Shown piece after piece: positions 30,941-38,090 of a DNA stretch of 38,090 bases. Position 1 is the first letter of the stretch. The number at the start of each line of letters is the position of its first letter. Source of the stretch: Corinectria fuckeliana (taxonomy: Eukaryota > Ascomycota > Sordariomycetes > Hypocreales > Nectriaceae). Position numbers and translations under genes: made by a program. Location: contig WPDH01000473.1 of NCBI GenBank assembly GCA_019137255.1, positions 1,395-39,484 of the forward strand. Reading direction: 5' to 3'. The notes under the pieces were generated by a model that saw only the letters and a list, made by a program, of their open reading frames with translations, was not told where the DNA came from and made no database searches.

Positions 30941-31189
30941 TGACAACATCTGAAGCTTCTGGCGTGTCTACGCCCGCTCAAGAGCCAGCAGATACATGCC
31001 AGCCGACCAAGCCAGCAGATACATGCCAGTCGACCAAGCCCGAGGTCCGCGGACCGTGTGAGGTTCGCGGACCGTGTGAGGTCGCTCCCAAGGCGTCGAC
31101 CCCCACGAAACCAGCCGTCACGGCGGTACGTCGTATGGCCGTCACCCAGTATCGAGCTTTGCACATTTCATTGACTGACCGTCACCTAG
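30941..31189 (+). other. Start of patchwork region: Thr/Pro-rich frame with repeats
   Basis: ATG 30941 opens a frame (MTTSEASGVSTPAQEP) with a 27-bp duplication (CCAGCAGATACATGCCAG...) at 30988-31041, then a double GAGGTYCGCGGACCGTGTG motif (31042-31080), then a segment (GCGTCGACCCCCACGAAACC) that is repeated at about 31970-32010. It ends in intron-like sequence (CTGACCGTCACCTAG) before the first V-ATPase fragment. It may be a pieced-together 5' end of one or more genes. Confidence 0.35.
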
Positions 31190-31253
31190 TATCGAGCGTA
31201 TCATTACTCCTCGTCTCGCTCTTACGACCGCCGAGTACTATGCCTACCAGCTG
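31190..31253 (+). pseudogene. V-ATPase subunit B fragment, copy 1
   Basis: After an intron-like acceptor (...TGACCGTCACCTAG) the frame reads IERIITPRLALTTAEYYAYQL, identical in pattern to the conserved nucleotide-domain segment of V-ATPase subunit B (Vma2; non-catalytic subunit of the V1 sector that acidifies vacuoles). It stops matching after QL, where a 30-bp palindrome begins to fold back. The retained splice acceptor shows the copy was made from DNA, not mRNA. Confidence 0.8.
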
Positions 31254-31265
31254 GTAGGCATAGTA
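31236..31265. repeat. 30-bp perfect palindrome at the end of V-ATPase copy 1
   Basis: TACTATGCCTACCAG followed directly by its exact complement CTGGTAGGCATAGTA, no spacer. The left arm is V-ATPase coding sequence (YYAYQ), so the right arm is an inverted duplication of the last 15 bases of the fragment. Confidence 0.95.
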
Positions 31266-31287
31266 TTCGGCTGAGGTTCGCGGACCA

Positions 31288-31353
31288 TTACCCCTCATCT
31301 CGCCCTCACCACTGCTGAATACTGCGCCTACCAGCTCGAGAAGTACGTCCTGG
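31288..31353 (+). pseudogene. V-ATPase subunit B fragment, copy 2
   Basis: ITPHLALTTAEYCAYQLEKY then VLE: same exon segment as copy 1 but starting later and continuing further, with R-to-H and Y-to-C changes. It begins directly after a GAGGTTCGCGGACC motif (31273-31286). Confidence 0.75.
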
Positions 31354-31417
31354 AAACCGGCCGTGGGGAGCCCCGTCGACCAAGCTTTGCACATTCCATT
31401 GACTGACCGTCACCTAG

Positions 31418-31482
31418 TATCGAGCGTATCATTACTCCTCATCTCGCTCTTACCACCGCAGAATTATGCATACTAGCTGGAG
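31418..31482 (+). pseudogene. V-ATPase subunit B fragment, copy 3
   Basis: Again has the intron tail (GACTGACCGTCACCTAG) before IERIITPHLALTTAE, then a 2-base loss and a CAG-to-TAG change in the YAYQL segment, ending at GAGGTCCGCGGACC (31482-31495). Confidence 0.75.
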
Positions 31483-31513
31483 AGGTCCGCGGACCGTCTG
31501 AGGTTCGCGGACC

Positions 31514-31572
31514 ATTACTCCTCGTCTCGCTCTATGCCTACCAGCTGGAGAAACATGTTCTGGTTATTCTGG
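31514..31572 (+). pseudogene. V-ATPase subunit B fragment, copy 4
   Basis: Starts after GTTCGCGGACC with ITPRLAL, lacks about 18 bases (TTAEY), then YAYQLEKHVLVIL, the furthest extension of the four, and ends at the next GAGGTCCGCGGACC (31574). Confidence 0.75.
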
Positions 31573-31751
31573 CGAGGTCCGCGGACCGTCTGAGGTTCGC
31601 GGACCATCTCGCACTTACCACCGCCACGCTGAGCAACGGCCAAGCCAGCGACACCTCCAACCACCTCCCATACTCCATCAGAAGCTACTTGAACAACTGG
31701 GAATTTCACTTCCACACCACCTCCATCATCATCCGCGCCCGATAGAACAAC

Positions 31752-31911
31752 ATGCTTGGTCAGGGCTACCCGCAGAAGCGCCGCCGCGTCGACACCAGCG
31801 AGTGGCGCAACGCGTCCCGCATCAACACCAAGTGCGACGCCATGCAGCGCTTCGAGATGCTCCGGATCCCCCTCCCCGCAGCTCCCACCGCCCACGCCGA
31901 GTGGAAGCAGG
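31752..31911 (+). pseudogene. Captured 5' coding fragment, unknown gene
   Basis: ATG 31752 opens MLGQGYPQKRRRVDTSEWRN and about 53 regular residues, then runs into GTTCGCGGTCCGTGTGAGGTC, the same junction motif that bounds the V-ATPase pieces. I do not recognise the protein; the abrupt end at the motif suggests a captured first exon. Confidence 0.35.
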
Positions 31912-32040
31912 TTCGCGGTCCGTGTGAGGTCACTCCCAACCCTCGTCTAGATCCGTCATTCGCCAAGGCGTCGACCCCCACGAAACCGGCCGTCACGGCG
32001 GTACGTCGTACTGGGGAGCCCCGACGCGGGCGGAGGCTTC

Positions 32041-32300
32041 GCGCCGCGCCCTCCTCTTTGGGCCCTAGGCCAGCAACCACCAGTGTGAGAACGACCGGCG
32101 AGGAGAGCGGCCGGCACAGCTGGCAGAGCGGCCAGCACAGTTGGCAGAGCGGCCAGCACAGCTGGCAGAGCGGCCAGACACCGCAATGGTAGAAGCTGCG
32201 CGCTGCGTCCTCCTCCTTGGGCCCTAGGCCAGCAACCACCAGTGTGAGAACGACCGGCGAGGAGAGCGGCCGGCACAGCTGGCAGAGCGACCAGTACAGC
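32041..32300. repeat. About 165-bp direct repeat with inner 21-bp units
   Basis: Two copies beginning with a GGGCCCTAGGCCAGCAACCA segment. Inside, CAGCTGGCAGAGCGGCCAGCA repeats in tandem three to four times. The inner unit is a multiple of three, hence open frames on both strands. Confidence 0.85.
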
Positions 32301-32396
32301 CAGGGGAACGACCAGGGGAACGACCACCAGTCAACCCAAGGGCGCCGGGTCCAGATCGTTTCACCTGGTCAGCCCAGTTCTCAATAACCAGCCGCA

Positions 32397-32600
32397 AGGA
32401 TATGGTAAAGTTCTCGACAATGCAGGCACAGCAAGATGCACAGCAAGAAGCACGCACAGCAAGAAGCACGCAATTCCAGTGCAGCCCCCAATACGCACGG
32501 CGACTATTACCAAGAACATCCAACCAGGCATAAAGTTCTCGACAATGCTGGCACAGCAAGAAGCACGCAATGCCAGCGCAGCCCCCAATACCAAGCCATG
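32397..32600. repeat. About 120-bp duplication with GCACAGCAAGAAGCAC units
   Basis: AAGTTCTCGACAATGCAGGC at about 32409 recurs at about 32532; each is followed by CACAGCAAGAAGCACGCA repeats and a GCAGCCCCCAATAC end. Confidence 0.8.
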
Positions 32601-32736
32601 TCGAAGACCTAAGAGGATCAAAAGGCAGACATAGCCGTGACGCTTGTGAGTCTACCTAACCATGTGCTCTGTATGACCGAGCTAATTAAATTCCAGGATC
32701 GGTTAAAATCGTCAACTTCTCTCGACGCTTTGCATA

Positions 32737-33006
32737 ATGAAAAAAAGTACTAGAAATGGCAATATCTCCTCGAGAAGATCGGTTAGTCTACTCCCTATGC
32801 CGTTTTTATACTTTACTGATGTATTTGCGCCCAAGAACATCGTCGACCTTTATTACGAATGGGACGCAGCAGTCCTCCGCCACAAGGACGCCATCGACCG
32901 GATCCGAGGGATGAGGCAGGAGACATGCTCAACACGTGTCTCAGCCTGCAAGATGGTCGATGAGGTGAAGGAGGAGAAAAGTAACGAAGGAGGAGAAAGG
33001 GAATAA
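32737..33006 (+). CDS. Uncharacterised ORF, 89 residues
   Basis: ATG 32737 to a stop at 33004-33006. The middle (FAPKNIVDLYYEWDAAVLRH, DAIDRIRGMRQE) looks like a natural amphipathic helical protein; the C-terminal end is Lys/Glu-rich. No family recognised. It may be an internal exon of a lost gene. Confidence 0.3.
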   Translation: MKKSTRNGNISSRRSVSLLPMPFLYFTDVFAPKNIVDLYYEWDAAVLRHKDAIDRIRGMRQETCSTRVSACKMVDEVKEEKSNEGGERE

Positions 33007-33733
33007 AGGCGGAAAAAAAGAAATGGAGCAGAAGCGCAGTGGAAGGTTACGTACGGTGTGATGGGGCAAATTGGGGCTTCAGCTTCCCCAAGTTGAGTGC
33101 CTACTGAAAATCCAATTGCTTGTTTTGCCCGCTTTTCTTGTTCATTTGACTTTTCCTTTGTTGATCAGCTCGATCAAGCTGATCTTGATGCCCGTGAGCC
33201 AATTCTAGCAGCTAAGCTCAAGTTGGGCGTTTCCAATCCATCTTGCTTGCCGCAAAAAGCACCCATTTGTTGCTGGGCTGTGGTCTACTGAGTGCGCTCA
33301 CCACCGTCAAATTACTAAGCAGCTAGCAAGCAAGCAAGTCGGTCGGTCAGTCAGTCAGTCAGAGAAGCACCGACTCCACGGCGAGGGGCACACTGTCATC
33401 GCGGAGATATGGGGCTTGGGCGGCAGCGATGCGCTGGTCGAGCTCCTGGTCGCTGAGCAGACCTACCAGACCGGCCTACGGCCAAGGTTGGGAGGAGGCG
33501 AGACAGGAGTCGGGGCAAAATAAGATTCTTGTCATTCTTGGCGGAAACGCGCGCAGTGGTTATGGGCGAAATCGCTGCAAGGCGCGGAGGGCAGACGATG
33601 GATGCTTCGGCAGTAGCACGGGAACACGCCAGCACTCGAGAGAAGATGGAGAGAAGATGGAGGCTGTGAGGGGTAATTAGGGAACTGCAATTTTCGGATT
33701 TTCGGATTTCCTTCGGCCGACTCAAGTTACCCC
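33007..33733. other. No recognised gene; (GTCA)n microsatellite
   Basis: A short GTCGGTCGGTCAGTCAGTCA run lies at 33338-33363. Other frames are short and unconvincing. Confidence 0.4.
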
Positions 33734-34090
33734 GCGAGTTGACCAAGCAGCCACTTGGGCGCCCAACCTCACCTACCGAAGAAGGGCGCACAGTAATCTC
33801 AAGGAAACCGAGATTCATACTACAGCGAAAGGTCAATGATACAACTCTCTACAGTCTTTACGTTCATTTCCGCTGGGTTTTATCAGGCAGACGCCCTCGC
33901 TCCCAGGCAAAGCGCAAGTGCCCACCAGCCAAAACCCAGAGGAAATGAACCAAGAGACTGGCGAGAGAGTTATAAACGACTGCTTTAATTGTAGAATGAA
34001 TCTCGATTTCCTCAAGATCACAGTGCACCCTCTTCGGTAGGTGAAGGGGGGGCCCAAGAGGCTACCAAACTAAGTACTGTAGTCAACTCG
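33734..34090. mobile_element. Fold-back (long inverted repeat) element
   Basis: The ends are GCGAGTTGAC and GTCAACTCGC, exact complements. Inward, the two arms (about 170 bp each) remain alignable throughout: TCACCTACCGAAGA, GGAAA.CGAGATTCAT, TTCATTTCC.CTGGGTTTT and others appear on both. No clear unpaired centre and no coding gene. This is the structure of a fold-back MITE or of a self-inverted duplication. The target duplication is not obvious. Confidence 0.65.
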
Positions 34091-34355
34091 CCGTTCCATC
34101 AATGTCAATTTCATCCTGATGTTCCCTGATCCGTCCCGCATTTCCATCATCACTCCATCACTCCATCACTGTGTATGTCTCCATCATGACACCACGCTTA
34201 TTGTAGTCCCCACCGCGCTGCTCTCTCATCCCAGACCATGCCTTTCTCCCCGTTGTCAGTCAGCGAGTGTCCCGCGTTGAGAGAATGGAACTTGAACTTA
34301 CCAAGGGGATGACGATGGATGCGTCGGAGAAAGCGACGGTGCACAAGGTCGGCCG

Positions 34356-35216
34356 TTACAGCCGTGGCGATCGCGGCGGTCGTGGCGAGAGTGGCGACCG
34401 CAGCGGCCATGGCGGCGGCGTTGACGCATATGGCGGCGGGTCTCCTTCTCCTCGCCATGGCGAGAGTGGTCGCAGCGGTCGCAGCGGTCGCGGCGGGCGT
34501 GGTGGTCGTGGCGGTCGCGGCAGGCGTGGCAGGCGTGGCAGGCGTGGCAGTGGCGCTGACGCTGGCGTTGTCAATATGAATGGGAACGCTAGGTCGGGCG
34601 ACGCTGGCTGGGGCGACGCTAGCTGGGGCGACGCTGGCTGGGGCGACGCTGGCTGGGGCGACGCTGGCTGGGGCGACGCTGGCTGGGGCGACGCTGGCTC
34701 GGGCGACGCTGGCTCGGGCGTAACTGGCTCGGAGGACGACGACGGTAGCCACCACGGCTGTGGTGTTGCGAGGGGCGGTCGTGATGGTCGTGGTCGTCGT
34801 GGCGGGCGTGGCGGACGTGGCGGGCGTGGTCGTCGTGGTCGTGGGGCGGGCGCCGGGGCGGGCTCCTGGGCGGGCTCCGGCGCCGGCGCCTGCGTTGGTG
34901 GCCGGCGTGGCTGCGTTGGTGGCCGGCGTGGCTGCGTTGGTGGCCGGCGTGGCTGCGGTGGTGGCCGGCGTGGCTGCGGTGGTGGCCGGCGTGGCTGCTC
35001 GGGCCATGCTCCGAGTTCGTCGCCGCGGGGGATTCGAAACGGGTTGGTGTCGTTGGGGAAGTGGTCAAGCACGTGGTCAGGGTCATACGTTACCACGTAA
35101 ATTGGGAGCGCCCGAGGCTGGGGCAGTACGTATAACGCTACTGCGAACATGGTCTTATTGAGACCTGGATCGTGCCGCTCAATCCAGGCGATTCCGTTCA
35201 TGCGTGGAACGGCCAT
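34356..35216 (-). CDS. Proline-rich repeat protein, doubtful
   Basis: From ATG 35216 on minus, the first 75 residues have natural composition (IAWIERHDPGLNKTMFAVAL, IYVVTYDPDHVLDHFPND), then long runs of PPTQPRR and SPQPA units follow to a stop at 34356. The repeats are 15 bp (34597-34730, GGCGACGCTGGCTGG on plus) and 18-21 bp (34899-35000), so plus and other minus frames are also open (a 277-codon Gly/Arg-rich frame on plus). The natural N-terminus is the only reason to prefer minus. Possibly a gene whose 3' part was replaced by satellite expansion. Confidence 0.35.
   Translation of the reverse strand: MAVPRMNGIAWIERHDPGLNKTMFAVALYVLPQPRALPIYVVTYDPDHVLDHFPNDTNPFRIPRGDELGAWPEQPRRPPPQPRRPPPQPRRPPTQPRRPPTQPRRPPTQAPAPEPAQEPAPAPAPRPRRPRPPRPPRPPRRPRPSRPPLATPQPWWLPSSSSEPVTPEPASPEPASPQPASPQPASPQPASPQPASPQLASPQPASPDLAFPFILTTPASAPLPRLPRLPRLPRPPRPPRPPRPLRPLRPLSPWRGEGDPPPYASTPPPWPLRSPLSPRPPRSPRL
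34597..35000. repeat. GC-rich coding-phase minisatellites
   Basis: A 15-bp unit array at 34597-34730, followed by GGTGGCCGGCGTGGCTGCG arrays at 34899-35000, with GGTCGTGGCGGGCGT runs elsewhere in the stretch. Confidence 0.85.
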
Positions 35217-35221
35217 GTTTG

Positions 35222-35372
35222 ACGGATGGGGCAAAACGTGGATGGGGTAAAACGTAGATGGTGCAAACTGTGGATGGGGCAAACTGTGGATGGTGCTAAC
35301 CGTGGATGGTGCAAAACGCGGATGGGGCAAACCGTGGATGGTGCAAAACGCGGATGGTGCAAACCGTGGACT
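35222..35372. repeat. 15-bp minisatellite GTGGATGGNGCAAAN
   Basis: About ten tandem units with the consensus TGGATGGKGCAAAMCG, immediately upstream of the doubtful minus-strand ATG at 35216. Confidence 0.9.
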
Positions 35373-35913
35373 AGGAGGGTTTATCCCCCTCTTTTTAGTC
35401 TTTTTAGCTCCTCCACTCAGACCCCCCCTCCCCCGCGGTGGTCTCTTGGACGTCCTGAGGCATCAACTCGTCGGAGCTCGCCACGACCTGAGACACGCAC
35501 GACACGTACAGCGGAGGGTAGTAATAAATCACACCGGGCCGTGTTGCAGCTGCAGGTAAGCAGACCGGAATCAATAGTTCCATCCCGTTGCGACGCCTCC
35601 ATGCACTTGTGTATCGGCGCTGTGCCCTCCCTTGCGTCCCTCTGCGGGTGAGCCGTGCCGTGAGCCGTCGAGCCGTGCAGCGAGCCGTGAAGTGAGCCGT
35701 ACAGTAAGCCGTACAGTGAGCCGCACAGTGGGCCGTGCTTTGTGATGTGTGCCGTGCAGTCGCTCGTATTGCCCCACAGTGCTCCGCAACGCTCCACCCA
35801 CATGGCTGTGGTTCGCGGACGGACGGGTTGCGGAAGTGCGTGTCCGCTCGTCCTTGGGCATCAACCCCTCAATCCGACACAATGAGGCTGCGCCGCCGAG
35901 TCATCACTTCCAT
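35373..35913. repeat. CGTGCAGTGAGC minisatellite and flanks
   Basis: 35645-35750 is an imperfect array of GAGCCGTGCAGTGAGCCGT, related to the words at 14.4-14.6 and 16.7 kb. The flanks contain only short frames without motif. Confidence 0.6.
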
Positions 35914-36410
35914 CCCGTTTGCGACACATGCATGAGTGTGATAAGGCCGGTTGGCTGTGCTGTCCAATTGACGATGAGATGTTTATCGGCGGCGATGACC
36001 GTGCCGGCTTGGCGTGGTGTCGTGTCTGTCTCAACAAATTGAATTGGTGGCGCCGCGGAGAAGAAGAAATCACCAACATCTGGGGACGCAAGGGGGCAAC
36101 TACCTAATGAATTGTTGGCCCGTCTGCGACACCTGCATAAGTGTGATAAGGCAGGTTGGCTGTGCTGTCCAATTGACGATGAGCTCTTTGTCCGGGCGAT
36201 GACCATGCCGGCTTGGCGTGGTGTCTGTCTCAACAAATTGAGAGTTGGTGGCGCCGCGGAGAAGAGGAAATCACAAACAGCTGGGGACGCAAGGGGGCAA
36301 CCACCTAATGAATTGTTGGCCCGTCTGCGACATCAATACGTAAGTGTGATGTGGCAGGTTGGTTGTGCTGTCCCATTTGCGACATGTGATAATGCAGGTT
36401 GGTTGTGCTG
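35914..36410. repeat. About 203-bp tandem repeat, two full and one or two partial copies
   Basis: Units start CCCGTYTGCGACA at about 35914, 36119 and 36320, with a further short copy at about 36371. One plus frame reads CDKAGWLCCPIDDE and, in the first unit, AWCRVCLNKLNWW, a regular Cys-rich pattern that survives between units. It may derive from a small Cys-rich exon duplicated in tandem; no family recognised. Confidence 0.8.
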
Positions 36411-37560
36411 AGCCGGTTTTCCCACCACTCGCCAGCGCCACTTTGGCGGTGACCCGCCCCCGATCCTCCGCATACTCACGGGGATCGCGAATCTTGGCTT
36501 ATCGTGGAGAAAGGAGCGGCTCGGTACATCCCTTTAGTGTGCGGAGGCTTGGTGGAGGTGGAAGCTTCGCGTCGCCTCGGCGCAGAGATCATCGACACTT
36601 CCACCACTACCTTGCTGAAGTGTCACGCATACCGTTTTCACCATTGGTCCAACATCCTTAGCGAAGCTCCGCCATGGCCACTCCAGCCCGTGGGCGATCT
36701 CTCCCCTCAATGTGAAGATGGATGGCGTAGGCAATTTTGTTTTGTCCACCGGGCGTCTCTTGGCGTTCCAGCCTGAGGTGTTTCCTCCACCGCTTGGGCT
36801 TTCAACCCGGGATCCCTTGACTGCGATATGGCGCCCTCCTTGTACACTTCTGAGGTACTGACCGGCTCGCCCAAAAACCAGTTTGATCAATGTATCTTCA
36901 GATTGGCGTGGTACTTTCATCACTTCTGCAAATTGGTGTGAGTCCCCAGGTAGCGATGCTGCCTCACATGTCCCGAATTACATCTGCTGCAATCCTTGCC
37001 CCGGTGAGACAGAAAATGCGCCTTATCGCAGCACAGTCAAGGGGTATGGCGACACCAACGGCAGCCTAATGTACCGAGCCACTCTTTTCTGCTCCCCAAC
37101 CACTAAGATGAGCCAAAGTTCAAGACACATTGCTTTTCACCCAGATTACACGGCGATGGAAAGTCCCGCTACCTATCATCAAGTACGAACTGTGACATTG
37201 CGCTTCTGGCCTCACGCACGGCCATGAGAGGTACCACTCATGTTGACCTGATATTGGCTCTTGCAGTGGTGGGAAAAGTGGCTCTGTACGACCAACCTGC
37301 CTCAGGTGACGCAATGGGATTGATGGGTGTCGGACAACATTGCTCCGGCTCGAGGAAGCAGCGACCTACTTACTAGTAAACCTCCCCGTGCTGGTCGAGG
37401 AAAACCTCGTGGCTCTCCCTTTCAAACGTCTCTTCACATCGACCTCGTTGAGCAGCATCGGCAACGCGATTCAACACCACCTCCTACCACGGCCCTTCGC
37501 AATTGATCCGCAATCGACCACCACCGACAGCGCAGAACTGGAGTCCGTCGGGCCCCTCCC
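36411..37560. other. No recognised gene
   Basis: Frames of up to 129 codons on both strands (36534-36923 minus, 36883-37227 plus) with natural composition but no motif I know. The two overlap heads, so at most one is real. Confidence 0.3.
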
Positions 37561-37692
37561 CCCCTCCCCCCTCTCCTCCCCCCTCTCCTGATGAACATCG
37601 CTAACTCGTCTTGCATTCTCGACAGGACTAAGACGTCCCCGCCCCCCCCCCCCCCCCGNNGCTAAGACGTCCCCGCCGCCCCCCCCCCCCGG
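37561..37692. other. Poly-C tracts around an assembly ambiguity (NN)
   Basis: C-rich runs at 37556-37588, 37641-37658 and 37679-37690, with two undetermined bases at 37659-37660 and a duplicated GCTAAGACGTCCCCGCC on both sides. The local assembly is unreliable here. Confidence 0.9.
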
Positions 37693-37905
37693 ATGAACAT
37701 GGCCACCCCGTCTGGCGTGCCCGGCAGCGCTATTATTCGGTCCGTCGAGTCCCCGGTTCCCCCACCGACGAACATGGCCACCCCGTCTGGCGTGCCCGGC
37801 AGCGCTATTACTCGGTCCGTCGAGTCCCCGGTTCCCCCACCGACGAACATGGCCACCTCGTCTGGCGTTCCCGGAATCGCTACTGCTGAGTCCGTCGAGA
37901 TCCTG
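37693..37905. repeat. 75-bp tandem repeat, about 2.8 copies
   Basis: Units begin GAACATGGCCACCYCGTCTG at about 37695, 37770 and 37845. The length is 25 codons exactly, so a minus frame (VAMFVGGGTGDSTDR...) stays open. An AACATC-CTAACTCGTCTTGC word at about 37593 recurs at about 37993, bracketing the array. Confidence 0.85.
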
Positions 37906-38090
37906 GTTGACAGATTGATGGAGATCCTAACCTCGCCTTGCAGCGATGAAGTTGAAATAATGTCCGTCGGGCCCACGCTTCCCCTCCTACTAAACATCAC
38001 TAACTCGTCTTGCATTCTCCACAGAACTGCCCTTGCGTGGCTACGTGCTGTCTATCCGCAGCTTCATGATGACTCTCAGTCGCCGCCTCC

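Noticed and set aside
32101..32192. SGQHSWQ repeat peptide as a structural protein
   Set aside because: Direct product of a 21-bp satellite within a 165-bp duplication; the opposite strand is equally open.
37662..38015. 117-codon Gly-rich minus frame
   Set aside because: Produced by a 75-bp (25-codon) tandem repeat next to poly-C and an NN ambiguity; no independent coding evidence.

Overview
The window looks like an accessory, repeat-rich region of a filamentous ascomycete (Pezizomycotina) genome. Short GT...AG introns of 53-69 bp with fungal branch points, an AT-rich stretch of the kind RIP leaves, transition-only differences between repeat copies, and fungal families (PDDEXK_12-type nuclease, HNH_2-type nuclease, NACHT/ankyrin NLR pieces, DFAGS-type kinase, PEX11, BTB, V-ATPase subunit B) all point there. 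Almost nothing is intact. The one gene I can read from start to stop with a clean intron is the nuclease-fold gene at 20603-22033.

Layout. 1-1360 is an AT-rich, gene-free isochore with a (TAA)n block, ending at a pair of GC-rich palindromes. 1579-3085 is a decayed PD-(D/E)XK nuclease-like gene. 3635-3905 is a hexanucleotide array. 3967-6348 is an exotic GC-rich island (island 1) with a minus-strand gene carrying a DFDGDE motif and, divergently, a small CxxCG gene. 7800-9490 holds NLR/ankyrin scraps and a broken HNH nuclease gene. 10147-12408 is a conserved fungal gene of unknown function with two homopolymer frameshifts, running in frame into a kinase-like tail. 12478-12960 is a small third fragment of the exotic family (island 3). 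13200-14357 is a decayed gene with weak TULIP/P47-like features. 14.4-20.5 kb is mostly minisatellites, small repeats and scraps. 20603-22774 holds the intact nuclease-like gene and an unknown ORF. 23650-26750 is island 2, a second copy of the island 1 arrangement, rearranged and carrying a small insertion. 26800-27770 holds BTB and PEX11 gene fragments. 28.1-38.1 kb is dominated by tandem repeats, a fold-back element, and a patchwork at 31.0-31.9 kb in which pieces of a V-ATPase subunit B gene are repeated between copies of a GC-rich palindromic motif.

The most unusual content is islands 1-3. On the minus strand islands 1 and 2 share a [P-L-(E/D)-(L/V)-C...DFDGDE] block, the metal-binding signature of the largest subunit of multi-subunit RNA polymerases, plus a downstream CS(T/S)ALT...YQ block. 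A WF(K/N)D block and an E-x-hydrophobic-(R/Q)-(N/S)...Y block are also shared, but in island 2 they lie on the opposite strand, as if the 3' half had been inverted. Both islands have a divergent CxxCG...SKDP gene next to the 5' end. Composition and codon style differ from the fungal genes around them. My best reading is a decayed, duplicated, viral- or plasmid-type RNA-polymerase-like locus captured by the fungus; the lineage is unknown and the polymerase assignment is inference from motifs.

The region as a whole behaves like a graveyard: captured and duplicated gene pieces, some with introns kept (so copied as DNA), later broken by stops, indels and repeats.
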